A DNA stretch of 64,000 nucleotides from an uncultured Psychroserpens sp. GTDB taxonomy: Bacteria; Bacteroidota; Bacteroidia; Flavobacteriales; Flavobacteriaceae. Each line of letters starts with the position of its first letter. The first letter of the stretch is position 1. Positions 18,866-28,028 of this stretch are shown here, one piece after another. A program made the position numbers and the translations under genes. The DNA lies in assembly GCA_947488655.1 (NCBI GenBank), contig CANKZZ010000001.1:558001-622000 (forward strand). Direction: 5' to 3'. Under the pieces are notes generated by a model. It was not told the origin of the DNA, made no database searches, and worked only from the letters and a program-made list of their open reading frames with translations.

Positions 18866-18976
18866 TATATTTCTATTTCTTAAAATTGAAAGACGGAAGG
18901 GTAAAAGATTGTATTTTTATCTAAATTGTTTAACTTAAATATCCCGAAGTGTTCGGAACTGCTTCTACAAATAAAC

Positions 18977-19912
18977 ATGAAAATCCTCCACCTAGACTCC
19001 AACCATCCTTTACTCATTGAGCAACTTAATGCACTAGGCTTTACCAATGACGAAGATTATACATCGTCAAAAGAAGTTATAGAAAACATCATTCATCAAT
19101 ACGACGGTTTCATAATAAGAAGCCGATTTAAAATTGACGCGCCATTTCTAGACGCTGCAAAAAACTTAAAATTTATTGGTCGTGTTGGTGCAGGATTAGA
19201 AAATATAGATTGTGACTATGCTCAAAGTAAGGGCATCAAATTAATAGCAGCTCCTGAGGGTAATCGAAATGCAGTTGGAGAGCATAGTTTAGCAATGTTA
19301 CTATCTTTATTTAATAAATTAAACAAGGCAGATCGTGAAGTTAGAGAAGGTAAATGGTTGAGAGAAGATAATCGCGGACTAGAATTAGACGGTAAAACAG
19401 TAGGCTTAATAGGCTATGGTAATATGGGTAAAGCCTTTGCCAAAAAACTTCGAGGTTTTGATGTTGAGGTTATTTTTTATGATTTAATATCAAATATTGG
19501 AGACAACAATGCAACTCAAGTAACTTTAAATGTATTACAAGAAAGAGCAGATGTTCTTAGTTTGCATACTCCAGAAACACCATTAACAATAAACATGGTA
19601 GACGCTAAGTTTATTAATGGTTTTAAAAAATCATTCTGGTTAATAAACACAGCACGTGGCAAAAGTGTAGTTACTAATGATTTGGTTTCAGCATTAAAAA
19701 CAGATAAAATTTTAGGAGCAGGATTAGACGTGTTAGAGTATGAAAAAGCGTCTTTCGAAAATCTATTTACCACAAAAATGCCAGAGGCTTTTAAGTATCT
19801 CATTTCCGCAGAAAATGTGATTTTAACACCTCATGTTGCTGGTTGGACCGTTGAGAGCAAAGAGAAATTGGCGCAAACAATTGTAGATAAAATAAAAGTA
19901 GAATTTTGTTAA
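18977..19912 (+). CDS. D-isomer-specific 2-hydroxyacid dehydrogenase
   Basis: A 311-aa NAD-dependent dehydrogenase of the D-3-phosphoglycerate dehydrogenase group. I start it at ATG 18977 (MKILHLDSN), since the TTG at 18926 in the ORF track adds 17 unconserved residues. Features are RVGAGLENIDCDYA (about 68-81), the Rossmann loop GLIGYGNMGKAF (about 144-155), LHTPETP, LINTARGK, GLDVLEYE, and the catalytic TPHVAGWT His near the end. There is no C-terminal ACT domain, so it is not the classic regulated SerA. The physiological substrate could be 3-phosphoglycerate or another hydroxyacid. Confidence 0.88.
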   Translation: MKILHLDSNHPLLIEQLNALGFTNDEDYTSSKEVIENIIHQYDGFIIRSRFKIDAPFLDAAKNLKFIGRVGAGLENIDCDYAQSKGIKLIAAPEGNRNAVGEHSLAMLLSLFNKLNKADREVREGKWLREDNRGLELDGKTVGLIGYGNMGKAFAKKLRGFDVEVIFYDLISNIGDNNATQVTLNVLQERADVLSLHTPETPLTINMVDAKFINGFKKSFWLINTARGKSVVTNDLVSALKTDKILGAGLDVLEYEKASFENLFTTKMPEAFKYLISAENVILTPHVAGWTVESKEKLAQTIVDKIKVEFC

Positions 19913-19937
19913 CTTTAAACAATTAATACATCTAATC

Positions 19938-20393
19938 ATGACGTCTAAAGCAGCAACTCAAGAGGAGTACATCAATCAATTACCAGAAGATAGAAAAATA
20001 CCAATTACAAAATTAAACGACCTTATCATAAAGCATATGCCTAAAGGCTTAGAAGCTGGAATGGGATATGGTATGTTAGCATATTATGTGCCAAAATCTA
20101 TATATCCAGATGGATATCATTGTAAGCCTTTTCCGCCTTTACCATTTATTAATTTAGCATCCCAAAAGAATTTTATAGCATTGTACCATTCTGGAATGTA
20201 CGCAAAAAAAGAGCTGTATGACTGGTTTGTTGCAGAATATCCAAAACACTGTAAGTACAAATTAGATATGGGCAAAAGTTGTGTGCGTTTTAAAAAGATG
20301 GACGATATACCGTATGATTTGATTGAGCAACTTTTAGGTAAAATGACGGTTGAGGAATGGATTGAAATCTACGAGAAAGCGATAAAAAAATAG
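19938..20393 (+). CDS. DUF1801 domain-containing protein
   Basis: A 151-aa small soluble protein. The EEYINQLPEDRK start, MGYGMLAYYVPKS, NFIALYHSGMY and GKSCVRFKKMDDIPYDLIEQLL segments match the DUF1801 (YdhG-like) fold, a small alpha/beta domain of unknown function. It begins 25 nt after the dehydrogenase gene and could be co-transcribed with it. No catalytic residues can be named. Confidence 0.85.
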   Translation: MTSKAATQEEYINQLPEDRKIPITKLNDLIIKHMPKGLEAGMGYGMLAYYVPKSIYPDGYHCKPFPPLPFINLASQKNFIALYHSGMYAKKELYDWFVAEYPKHCKYKLDMGKSCVRFKKMDDIPYDLIEQLLGKMTVEEWIEIYEKAIKK

Positions 20394-20497
20394 AAAAACG
20401 GTTTTGTAGTGGTTACATTTCCGAAGCAAAAAAACATTTAATAAATATATAATTAATACGATTCCCTTTTACGAGGGAATGAAATAAAAATGTACTA

Positions 20498-20884
20498 ATG
20501 AAAAAACGAGTAACAGGAATTGGAGGATTGTTTTTTAAGTCTGAAAATCCAAAGGCATCTAAAGACTGGTACAAAAAACATTTAGGTTTTAATACTGATG
20601 ATTATGGTTCTACCTTTTGGTGGCAGGATAAAGAAGGTAACGATTGCTCAACACAATGGAGTCCTTTTGAGAAAGAAACCAAATATTTTGAGCCTTCGAA
20701 AAAAGAGTTTATGTTTAATTATCGTGTAGAAAATTTGAAAGAATTATTAGCTACTTTAAAAGATGAAGGTGTTACTATAGTTGGTGAAATGCAAGAGTTT
20801 GACTACGGAAAATTTGGTTGGATTTTAGATAATGAAGGTAATAAAATTGAACTTTGGGAACCTATTGATCAGGCATTTAAATAA
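20498..20884 (+). CDS. VOC family protein (glyoxalase/bleomycin-resistance fold)
   Basis: A 128-aa single VOC domain with two beta-alpha-beta-beta-beta units: GIGGLFFKSENPKASKDWYKKHLGF at the start and the typical FGWILDNEGNKIELWEP near the end, where Glu of IELWEP is the usual metal-ligand position. Members of this family bind metal and act on diverse small molecules or bind drugs; no substrate can be assigned. It stands as a separate gene with about 100 nt on each side. Confidence 0.88.
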   Translation: MKKRVTGIGGLFFKSENPKASKDWYKKHLGFNTDDYGSTFWWQDKEGNDCSTQWSPFEKETKYFEPSKKEFMFNYRVENLKELLATLKDEGVTIVGEMQEFDYGKFGWILDNEGNKIELWEPIDQAFK

Positions 20885-20985
20885 TCTTGTAACATTTTAT
20901 TGCTTATAACTACTTATAAATAAAAGTGTTCTGTTTTGAGCAATTTTATTAAATTTATAACCTAACCAATAAAAAATTAATTAAT

Positions 20986-21465
20986 ATGTCTAACGATAGT
21001 AAAAATTTAAGTGACGACCTAGATGATATGATAGGTGATGCAAAAGAAGGGGCAAAAAGAGCAGGAGATAAAATTAGTAGTTCTGCTAAAGAGTTTAGTG
21101 AAGATGCAAAAGAGTTTGCTAATGATGCAAAAGAAAAAGCTAATGAATTTGCAGATGATGCTAAACAGGTATTAAGTGATGGTAAAAATGTGGCGATTAT
21201 AGCACATATCACACTTATAGGTTGGATTATTGCAATTATAATGAACAGTTCTAATAAAACAGATTTCGGTTCGTTTTATGTGCGTCAAGTTTTAGGCATC
21301 ATGCTTTTAGGGTTTGTTTGCGGTTTAATACCTGTGATTAATCTTATTGCTTGGATTTTGCCAGTTGCTATGTGGGTAATGAGTTTGATAGGCGCATTAA
21401 GCGGAGAAAAGAAACCAGTATTTTTATTGGGGAACCAATTTCAAGAATGGTTTAAAGGAATTTAA
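20986..21465 (+). CDS. YtxH-like/DUF4870-like membrane protein with amphipathic N-terminal repeats
   Basis: A 159-aa protein in two parts. Residues about 1-65 are highly charged and alanine-rich with repeating units (AKEFSEDAKEFANDAKEKAN), predicted to form an amphipathic helix or coiled coil like LEA/YtxH stress proteins. Residues about 70-150 hold three hydrophobic helices, with GSFYVRQVLGIMLLGF and a C-terminal GEKKPVFLLGNQFQEW resembling DUF4870/Tic20-like membrane proteins. It is likely inner-membrane with a cytoplasmic tail; the function is unknown. Confidence 0.7.
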   Translation: MSNDSKNLSDDLDDMIGDAKEGAKRAGDKISSSAKEFSEDAKEFANDAKEKANEFADDAKQVLSDGKNVAIIAHITLIGWIIAIIMNSSNKTDFGSFYVRQVLGIMLLGFVCGLIPVINLIAWILPVAMWVMSLIGALSGEKKPVFLLGNQFQEWFKGI

Positions 21466-21495
21466 ATCTCAACCAAGTTTGATTAAATATATATC

Positions 21496-21525
21496 ATGCC
21501 AGAGCAGAAATGCTTTGGCATTTTT
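21496..21525. terminator. Terminator between convergent genes
   Basis: ATGCCAGAGCA-gaaa-TGCTTTGGCAT with T-tract. It is shared between the 20986-21465 gene (plus) and the gene ending at 21535 (minus). Confidence 0.75.
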
Positions 21526-21534
21526 AATTATTTG

Positions 21535-22668
21535 TTAATCATCTAGTAAATTATAATCTAGTGGCAACGTATCTCCAACCCTTAATCTAGACATATATCC
21601 CGTAAAGTAAAAAGCACCAATAGGACTGTAATTACCAAAACCATCAACAATGATTTCGGTATTATAATAAGGTGAGTTAGTTGATGATTTATTTTGGTTT
21701 ATTGAAGATAAATGAATGGTATCACCAACTTTAGGTGTATTCTTTTTATTTTTTTTGTTCGTTTGATGTACTGTTTGCGATATCAAAGAAGACTGCAGTT
21801 CATTATTATATAAAACACTTAAAGGCAATCGTAGTTTTACCTTTACAGAGTCTAATGTATTAATGCGCCTTACATTAATATAATTAGAGGGCTCCACAAC
21901 AAAACCATTACTAAAAACCTGATAGCCTTCTGCCAATAAATTTTCATTAGATAAAGCTCTCATAAAATGCAATACAGAGCCTTCGTAGGTTAACTTTCTG
22001 TTTTTTATTGTCGCCTCGTTGATAGTGTCAAGTGATTTAAAAAATGACGTGCCTTTGTAAACTACCGATTGGATTCTAAAAATGTTTTTCTCCAAATTAA
22101 CGCGACTATAATCAATCACAAAATCTCTAATATCAAATTCAATGTCATATTGCAAATTCTCATTTTTAATATGAATAGGTCGCTTTGAGGATACTACAAG
22201 TTGTTTTGTTTTTTTATTAAATCGAAATAATAAATCGTCTTCGTTTAAAATTTTACAAGATTTACCATTAATAGAATTGCCTAAAAATTGCTCCCTAAAA
22301 TGCTTAATTTTTATATCCTTTGGCATTCCGTCAAAGTAAGTAAGATGAACTTCATCCAGAGCATTTTGGTCTTCAACTAATAATATTTTATAGTATTTAT
22401 TGGCACTATAGTTAGGAATTACGATCTTTTCATAACCTAAAAATGAAATAATTAATGGTGAGTTGATACTTGGTTCTACCAATATCGTAAATGAACCTTT
22501 ATCGTTAGTTGATGTGCCAATAGTTGTATTATCAAAATAAACCGATGCACTCTCAATAGGATCATTTGTATTAGCATCTAATACAATACCCGAAATAGAT
22601 TGCGCAAATAAAGACGCTTTGCAAAAGGCAAAGACTAAAAATAATAGTTTAATCTTCGTTATCTCCAT
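21535..22668 (-). CDS. Exported protein with carboxypeptidase-D regulatory-like domain
   Basis: A 377-aa exported protein. The signal peptide (MEITKIKLLFLVFAFCKASLFAQ-like) is followed immediately by a CarboxypepD_reg-like beta-sandwich (about 25-110: SISGIVLDANTNDPIESASV ... DEVHLTY), the fold found at the N-terminus of SusC-type proteins. The rest (about 110-377) is beta-rich and unrecognised. I choose ATG 22668 over the TTG at 22674. The start overlaps the end of the acyltransferase gene by 20 nt, so the two are translationally coupled. The role is unknown; cell-envelope location is likely. Confidence 0.75.
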   Translation of the reverse strand: MEITKIKLLFLVFAFCKASLFAQSISGIVLDANTNDPIESASVYFDNTTIGTSTNDKGSFTILVEPSINSPLIISFLGYEKIVIPNYSANKYYKILLVEDQNALDEVHLTYFDGMPKDIKIKHFREQFLGNSINGKSCKILNEDDLLFRFNKKTKQLVVSSKRPIHIKNENLQYDIEFDIRDFVIDYSRVNLEKNIFRIQSVVYKGTSFFKSLDTINEATIKNRKLTYEGSVLHFMRALSNENLLAEGYQVFSNGFVVEPSNYINVRRINTLDSVKVKLRLPLSVLYNNELQSSLISQTVHQTNKKNKKNTPKVGDTIHLSSINQNKSSTNSPYYNTEIIVDGFGNYSPIGAFYFTGYMSRLRVGDTLPLDYNLLDD

Positions 22669-24484
22669 TAGCAAATTTACGTTCTAACTCGGCTTGAAAT
22701 TCCTCCATTACAGGTTTTACAGTGCTTTCTGGTAAGTCTGCTATTTTAATATACATTAAACCATCTACCGAATTATTAAATAGTGGGTCAACATTAAATG
22801 CTACAAGTCTTGCGTTTTGTTTAATATATTTTTTAAGAAGTACAGGTAAACGTAAAGCTCCTGGCTCAATCTCGTCTATAATTTTATCAAACTTATTTAG
22901 ATCTGCTTCGGTTTCATCAAAGACAAAATCTTTATCTGCATCTTTAAGTTTTACTTTAAATTCCTTTTTAGGATGTACATACTGAGCAACATAAGGGTCG
23001 TAATAATGCGATTTCATAAACTCAATCATTAACGATTTTGAGAAGTTTGAGAATTGGTCACTAATACTTACACCTCCAATTAAATATTTGTGTTCTGGAT
23101 AACGTAATGTGGTATGCACAATACCTTTCCAAAGTAAAAAAAGAGGCATTGGTTTTTGTTGGTATTCTTTAATTATAAATGCACGACCCATCTCAATAGA
23201 CTCACTCATCATTTTATAAAGTTCGGGTTCAAACCTAAAGAGATCTTGTAGATAAAAACCGTCAATACCGTAGCGAGCATAGATTTTAGATCCCAATCCC
23301 ATTCTATAAGCTCCAGCAATTTTTTGAGTATCGGTATCCCATAAAAACATATGGTGATAGTACGTGTCAAAACTATCAAGATCGATAGCCTCATTAGTAC
23401 CTTCTCCAATTTCTCTAAAGGTAATTTCTCTTAAACGCCCAATTTCATGCAATATGTTTGGGATAAGTTTGGCCTCGGTTAAAAATACTTCGTAGTTTTT
23501 ACTTTCTAGTAATCTAAAATTCTGGTCTCGTAAAGCATCAACTTCGGCAGCCATTTTTTCTGTGCTAACAGAGCCAACAATTCGCTTTGGTGGTTTGGCA
23601 GGTGGTTTTAAGGTGTTAGATAAATTATCTAAAATTTTAGGTTTATCTTCAAAAGAGTTAGATAAAATATATGTTTTTCGTCTTATAAAATCTGAAAAAT
23701 CAGCTAGGGTTTCATGCTCCTTTTGGTCATTTACAGAAATTGGACGTCCAATTCTAACCTTGATTACTCTGTTTTTTTGCGTCAGCAATTCCGAAGGTAA
23801 TTTTGCAGTTCTAAACGTATCACTTATTTTAGAAAGTTTGTAAAATAACTTGCTGTTTTTTGCATGAAAGTAAATGGGTACAACAGGAACTTCTGCTTTT
23901 TTAATAAGCTTCATTGCTGCTTCTTCCCATGGTTTATCTACTACTAATTTACCGTCTCTGTATGTAGATACTTCACCTGCAGGAAAAACACCTAATGGAT
24001 GACCTTCTCTTAAATGTAAAATTGCATTTTTAAAACCCGCAATACTAGACTTTACGTCTTTTCTATCCTCAAAAGGATTTACAGGCATTATGTAAGGTTT
24101 TAAAGGTTCTATCCTATGTAGAAGAAAGTTAGCTATAATTTTAAAATCTTCTCGCTGCTCAATCATAAGTTTAAGTAGTAAGATGCCATCAATACCACCA
24201 AGTGGGTGATTAGAAACTGTAATATAGGCACCATTTTTTGGTAGACGCTTTAAATCTTCTTCGGGTATTTCAAATTTAATTTTAAAATCATCTAAAATTG
24301 CATCTAAAAATTTACCATCACTTAAGTGCTTGTTACGGTTATAAATTTTATTTAATGTAGATATTTTTAAAATTTTCATTAATCCCCAACCAAAAAAAGT
24401 TCCCAAAAATCCATATTTATCGGCATGAATGGCTTTTGCAACCTCTTTTGCGGTAACTAATCCTGTGTCTTGTTCTTTGGTCAT
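22649..24484 (-). CDS. olsF: Bifunctional acyltransferase, OlsF-like (amino-acid lipid synthesis)
   Basis: A 611-aa protein with two acyltransferase parts. The N-terminal half is a PlsC-type O-acyltransferase with VSNHPLGGIDG (HxxxxD-type motif, about 88-98) and FPAGEVSTY (about 171-179). The C-terminal half (about 325-530) is a GNAT-like acyl-ACP N-acyltransferase of the OlsB/hemolysin-related type (LREITFREIGEG, GAYRMGLG, EMGRAFI, LWKGI). This fusion corresponds to OlsF, reported to make ornithine lipid in Flavobacterium johnsoniae and Serratia. The actual amino acid (ornithine, glycine or other) cannot be told. It is third in a minus-strand operon and 36 nt downstream of aspartate kinase. 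Confidence 0.82.
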   Translation of the reverse strand: MTKEQDTGLVTAKEVAKAIHADKYGFLGTFFGWGLMKILKISTLNKIYNRNKHLSDGKFLDAILDDFKIKFEIPEEDLKRLPKNGAYITVSNHPLGGIDGILLLKLMIEQREDFKIIANFLLHRIEPLKPYIMPVNPFEDRKDVKSSIAGFKNAILHLREGHPLGVFPAGEVSTYRDGKLVVDKPWEEAAMKLIKKAEVPVVPIYFHAKNSKLFYKLSKISDTFRTAKLPSELLTQKNRVIKVRIGRPISVNDQKEHETLADFSDFIRRKTYILSNSFEDKPKILDNLSNTLKPPAKPPKRIVGSVSTEKMAAEVDALRDQNFRLLESKNYEVFLTEAKLIPNILHEIGRLREITFREIGEGTNEAIDLDSFDTYYHHMFLWDTDTQKIAGAYRMGLGSKIYARYGIDGFYLQDLFRFEPELYKMMSESIEMGRAFIIKEYQQKPMPLFLLWKGIVHTTLRYPEHKYLIGGVSISDQFSNFSKSLMIEFMKSHYYDPYVAQYVHPKKEFKVKLKDADKDFVFDETEADLNKFDKIIDEIEPGALRLPVLLKKYIKQNARLVAFNVDPLFNNSVDGLMYIKIADLPESTVKPVMEEFQAELERKFANGDNED

Positions 24485-24520
24485 ATGTGATTGGTAGTAA
24501 CGGTAAAAATAGTAAATTCT

Positions 24521-25771
24521 TTATTGAGTAACTATTTGCATCGTTTCATGGGTTAACTGCTTTAATAGCAAATCTTTATCCTTTTCTATAGAGGCAATTG
24601 CTTGTTCATTATAATGTCTTACAGTATAAAGACTAACGTTTTTATTAATTGTGACTTTAAATTTTGCTTTAAGATGTTGAAGCAAACGCTCTAAATTATC
24701 ATAAGTATTTTCAAAACATACCGAAAAACTAATTGCAGAATTTTGAATAACATCAACCTTCATTTTATAAAGGTGAAGTAATTTAAAAATTTCACTAATG
24801 TTTTCTTCAACGATATAACTAAAATCTAATGACGATAATGAGATTAATACTTGATTCTTTTTAACAATAAAGCAAGGTACATTAGGTTCTATCCCTATAC
24901 CTTTACCAACACGTGTACCTGCATTTTTTGGATTTAAAAATGATTTAACAAACAAAGGGATTTCCTTTTGTTGAAGCGGTTGTAATGTTTTTGGGTGTAT
25001 TACAGATGCACCATAAAATGCTAGCTCTATTGCTTCTCTATATGAGATATTATTGAGTAGTTGTGCGTTTTCAAAATATCGAGGGTCTGCATTTAGTACA
25101 CCAGGTACGTCTTTCCAAATGGTAACACCTTCGGCATTTAAGCAATAGGCAAAAATTGCTGCGGTATAATCACTACCTTCTCTGCCTAAAGTGGTCGTAA
25201 AGTTATTAGCGTCACTTCCTAAAAAACCTTGAGTTATGTTTAAAACCGTACTGTCAAAGTTTGTTTTTATATTGGTTTGAGTTTGTTCCCAATCTACATT
25301 AGATCTACGATAATAATTATCTGTTTTAATAAACTCTCTTACGTCTAACCAATTATTTTTAAGGCCAATTTCATTTAAATAAGCACTAATTATCGTGGTA
25401 GAGGTTAGCTCTCCATACCCAATAACTTGATCGTAAACAAAGTTATAATCTGGTGATTTATTCCGAAGAAAAAAACTATCTAATTCTTGAAATATTGAGG
25501 ACACCTTTTTAAATATAGGATGTTGTGTATTCTCAAAAAGGTTTATTAAAATATCATTATGAAATTTTTTAACCTCTTGCATAGAGTGTTGTAACTCTGT
25601 TTTGTTCTCAAAATAGTTTTTAATTACTAGCTCAAGAGCATTAGTCATTTTACCCATTGCAGATACAACTACCAAAGTGTTTTCATAACCTACTTCTTGT
25701 AGGACTTTTGCTAAGTTTTTTACACCTTCAGCATTTTTAACTGAGGCTCCTCCAAATTTAAATACTTGCAT
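24521..25771 (-). CDS. Aspartate kinase
   Basis: Phosphorylates aspartate, the first step to lysine, threonine and methionine (and diaminopimelate). At 416 aa it has the catalytic kinase domain with KFGGASV (residues 4-10), VVVSAMGKMTNAL (about 34-46) and TTLGREGSDYTAAIFAYCL (about 192-210). Two ACT-like regulatory domains (about 290-410) suggest feedback control by an end-product amino acid. It lies between a GNAT gene and olsF on the same strand, a flavobacterial arrangement next to fbp. Confidence 0.92.
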   Translation of the reverse strand: MQVFKFGGASVKNAEGVKNLAKVLQEVGYENTLVVVSAMGKMTNALELVIKNYFENKTELQHSMQEVKKFHNDILINLFENTQHPIFKKVSSIFQELDSFFLRNKSPDYNFVYDQVIGYGELTSTTIISAYLNEIGLKNNWLDVREFIKTDNYYRRSNVDWEQTQTNIKTNFDSTVLNITQGFLGSDANNFTTTLGREGSDYTAAIFAYCLNAEGVTIWKDVPGVLNADPRYFENAQLLNNISYREAIELAFYGASVIHPKTLQPLQQKEIPLFVKSFLNPKNAGTRVGKGIGIEPNVPCFIVKKNQVLISLSSLDFSYIVEENISEIFKLLHLYKMKVDVIQNSAISFSVCFENTYDNLERLLQHLKAKFKVTINKNVSLYTVRHYNEQAIASIEKDKDLLLKQLTHETMQIVTQ

Positions 25772-25798
25772 ACTTATTTCCCTTAATCTTGGGAATTT

Positions 25799-26281
25799 TT
25801 AATTAATGTTATCTATGTAATTTTTAATAGCTTCTTCATTAAGATGTACAACATCCCAATCTCGTTTTACATTCGCACCTTTCTTTTCATAAAATTTAAT
25901 TGCAGGTTCGTTCCAGTCAATAACTTCCCAGCTTATGCGTTTTGCACCTAAGTTGTGACCATACTTTACAACTTGATCTAAAAGAGCAGTGCCTAAACCC
26001 GTACCTCTTTTATTTTGGCTAACAATTAAATCTTCTAAATGTAAAATAGAACCTTTCCAGGTAGAAAAACGGTTGTAAACCAAAGCTATACCTTCTATTT
26101 TTTCTTGGGTTTCTGCAACAAAACATACAAATTGTTTTGGGCTCTCAAAAGCTCCTTTGATTAGATCATTTGTAGTAATGTCTACAGCGTGCGGTTCTTT
26201 CTCAAATACAGCTAATTCTGTGATGAGTTCTAGAACTCTTGGCATGTCTTTTTTTGTGGCTTCGCGAATAGAAAACTCCAT
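25799..26281 (-). CDS. GNAT family N-acetyltransferase
   Basis: A 160-aa single GNAT domain. EFSIREATKKDMPRVLELI is the first strand/helix. LEDLIVSQNKRGTGLGTALL carries the acetyl-CoA-binding Q/RxxGxG/A loop, and AKRISWEVIDWNEPAIKFYEKKGA is the C-terminal signature. The overall sequence resembles the diamine/spermidine N-acetyltransferase group, but the acceptor is not provable from sequence. It is first gene of the minus-strand operon running through aspartate kinase and olsF, with a -7 element at 26297-26304. Confidence 0.88.
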   Translation of the reverse strand: MEFSIREATKKDMPRVLELITELAVFEKEPHAVDITTNDLIKGAFESPKQFVCFVAETQEKIEGIALVYNRFSTWKGSILHLEDLIVSQNKRGTGLGTALLDQVVKYGHNLGAKRISWEVIDWNEPAIKFYEKKGANVKRDWDVVHLNEEAIKNYIDNIN

Positions 26282-26296
26282 AATTTTTCTTTAGTC

Positions 26297-26304
26297 CAAA
26301 TATA
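26297..26304 (-). promoter_or_regulatory. Promoter -7 element of the GNAT-aspartate kinase-olsF operon
   Basis: On the minus strand TATATTTG matches TAnnTTTG and lies 15 nt upstream of the GNAT start codon. No strong -33 element is seen. Confidence 0.5.
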
Positions 26305-26396
26305 GTTCAAACTAAGTAATTTTATAATACAATATTCACTCGAAAACGTTGTAGTTGAACAAAAAAATAAGATATTTGCAGAAACAACAACACTAC

Positions 26397-27401
26397 ATGT
26401 CTCGAAAAAACCAAACTCTAGGAGAATTTATAATTGAAAATCAATCGTCTTTTAAATATACCTCTGGCGAATTATCGCGCCTTATAAATTCTATTCGTCT
26501 GGCTGCAAAGGTGGTTAATCACGAAGTTAATAAAGCAGGTCTGGTAGATATTATTGGTGCTGCAGGAGATACAAATATACAAGGAGAAGATCAACAAAAG
26601 TTAGATGTTTATGCCAATGACAAGTTCATACAAACGATGACTAAACGAAATATTGTTTGTGGTATAGCTAGTGAAGAAGAAGATGATTTTATTGCTATTA
26701 ATAGTCAAGATGAGAATAACCAAAACAAATATGTTGTGCTTATAGATCCCTTGGATGGATCTTCTAATATTGATGTAAATGTTTCTGTAGGTACAATTTT
26801 TTCAATTTATAGACGAGTGACTCCAGTTGGTACACCAGTAACTATAGATGATTTTCTTCAAAAAGGAAGTCAGCAGGTAGCAGCAGGTTATGTGGTTTAT
26901 GGTACGTCAACAATGATTGTGTATACGACAGGAGATGGTGTTAATGGGTTTACATTAAATCCAGCAATTGGTACGTTTTACTTATCGCATCCTAATATGC
27001 GTTTTCCAGAAGATGGTAAAATTTACTCATGTAATGAAGGTAACTATATCCATTTTCCGCAAGGCATAAAAGACTATATTAAATATTGTCAGCAAGAAGA
27101 AGGTGATCGTCCTTATACAAGTCGATATATTGGTTCGTTAGTGTCTGATGTTCATAGAAATATGATAAAAGGAGGTATTTATTTGTATCCTAAAAGTTCT
27201 ACAAATTCTAATGGAAAATTACGTTTACTTTATGAATGTAACCCAATGGCCTTTATAGCAGAACAAGCACATGGTAAGGCTAGTGATGGTTTTACAAGAA
27301 TTATGGATATTGAGCCAACAGAGCTTCATCAACGTGTCCCATTTATTTGTGGCAGTAAAAACATGGTAGAAAAAGCAGAAGAGTTTATGCGTAATGCATA
27401 G
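26397..27401 (+). CDS. fbp: Class 1 fructose-1,6-bisphosphatase
   Basis: Hydrolyses fructose 1,6-bisphosphate in gluconeogenesis. I start at ATG 26397 (334 aa, [12 protein letters not shown]), the normal length; the ORF-track TTG at 26355 is more plausibly part of the upstream promoter. Signatures are the metal site with EEED, the [20 protein letters not shown] block (about 119-138) and the substrate-binding [12 protein letters not shown] (about 243-254). Its divergent neighbour is the GNAT/aspartate kinase operon. A strong terminator follows. Confidence 0.96.
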   Translation: MSRKNQTLGEFIIENQSSFKYTSGELSRLINSIRLAAKVVNHEVNKAGLVDIIGAAGDTNIQGEDQQKLDVYANDKFIQTMTKRNIVCGIASEEEDDFIAINSQDENNQNKYVVLIDPLDGSSNIDVNVSVGTIFSIYRRVTPVGTPVTIDDFLQKGSQQVAAGYVVYGTSTMIVYTTGDGVNGFTLNPAIGTFYLSHPNMRFPEDGKIYSCNEGNYIHFPQGIKDYIKYCQQEEGDRPYTSRYIGSLVSDVHRNMIKGGIYLYPKSSTNSNGKLRLLYECNPMAFIAEQAHGKASDGFTRIMDIEPTELHQRVPFICGSKNMVEKAEEFMRNA

Positions 27402-27424
27402 ACACGAGCAATTAATGATATTTA

Positions 27425-27458
27425 TAAAAAAAAGCCACTTTTAAAGTGGCTTTTTTTT
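27425..27458. terminator. Bidirectional terminator between fbp and the TerB-like gene
   Basis: AAAAAAAGCCACTT-ttaa-AAGTGGCTTTTTTT: a perfect stem flanked by A and T tracts between convergent genes. Confidence 0.9.
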
Positions 27459-27500
27459 ATTGTAATTAAATATAAATACCTTTTTAAGGTGCTATTTTTT

Positions 27501-27932
27501 TTATCTATTCATTGTTTTTATCTCTTCAGTAAATGTATCTAAATCTACACCGTTACTAACAAGAGTTAATGCTTTATCTACGACATATTTTACATTTTCT
27601 GTAGAGAAACCTAATCCTACTGCAATTTTACGCAATACAATTTCTTCGTGGTCACCTTTAATATGATCTACATAAACCATACGTGCCAAATCATATAATC
27701 TCTCTAAACGATTATCGTATGAAGTTGGAGGGTTTATAGGGTGAGTTTTATAATCTTTTAAGATTGTAGCATAATCATTTTCGCCAATTTCTAAACGTCT
27801 TGCTAAACGGTCTAAAAAAGCTTTTTCTTCTTCGGTAATTATACCATCATCCATTGCCACTCTTACAATTGCTGCAAAATGGTCTTCGTTTCTTCTTTTA
27901 AATCCGCTATCAAATAAATCTGCAAATGACAT
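27501..27932 (-). CDS. TerB family protein (tellurite-resistance-like fold)
   Basis: A 143-aa protein starting MSFADLFDSGFKRR. The acidic helix segments DDGIITEEEKAFLDRLARRL and KIAVGLGFSTENVKYVVDKAL match the all-alpha TerB/DjlA-N fold, which carries metal-binding acidic residues. I use ATG 27932: the TTG at 27983 coincides with the promoter -33 element, so it must be untranscribed. In Bacteroidetes such stand-alone TerB proteins are not linked to tellurite operons; the role is unknown. Confidence 0.83.
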   Translation of the reverse strand: MSFADLFDSGFKRRNEDHFAAIVRVAMDDGIITEEEKAFLDRLARRLEIGENDYATILKDYKTHPINPPTSYDNRLERLYDLARMVYVDHIKGDHEEIVLRKIAVGLGFSTENVKYVVDKALTLVSNGVDLDTFTEEIKTMNR

Positions 27933-27952
27933 AAGTTTGTTTTTTTGTGGCA

Positions 27953-27983
27953 CAAAGATAGCTTTATAATTACATTTTAACAA
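27953..27983 (-). promoter_or_regulatory. Promoter of the TerB-like gene
   Basis: Minus strand: TTG (27981-27983), 20-nt spacer, TATCTTTG (27953-27960). The second element matches TAnnTTTG exactly and lies 20 nt before the start codon. Confidence 0.65.
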
Positions 27984-28028
27984 TACTCAATAACACAAAA
28001 ATTTTATCTTTACAAAAAATAAAATGTC

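Noticed and set aside
20955-21212. 85-aa minus-strand ORF rich in Ala/Ser/Leu
   Set aside because: Antisense shadow of the repetitive N-terminus of the 20986-21465 protein.
26355-26396. TTG start of fbp given in the ORF track
   Set aside because: It coincides with a promoter-like TTG followed by GATATTTG; the ATG at 26397 gives the standard 334-aa enzyme.
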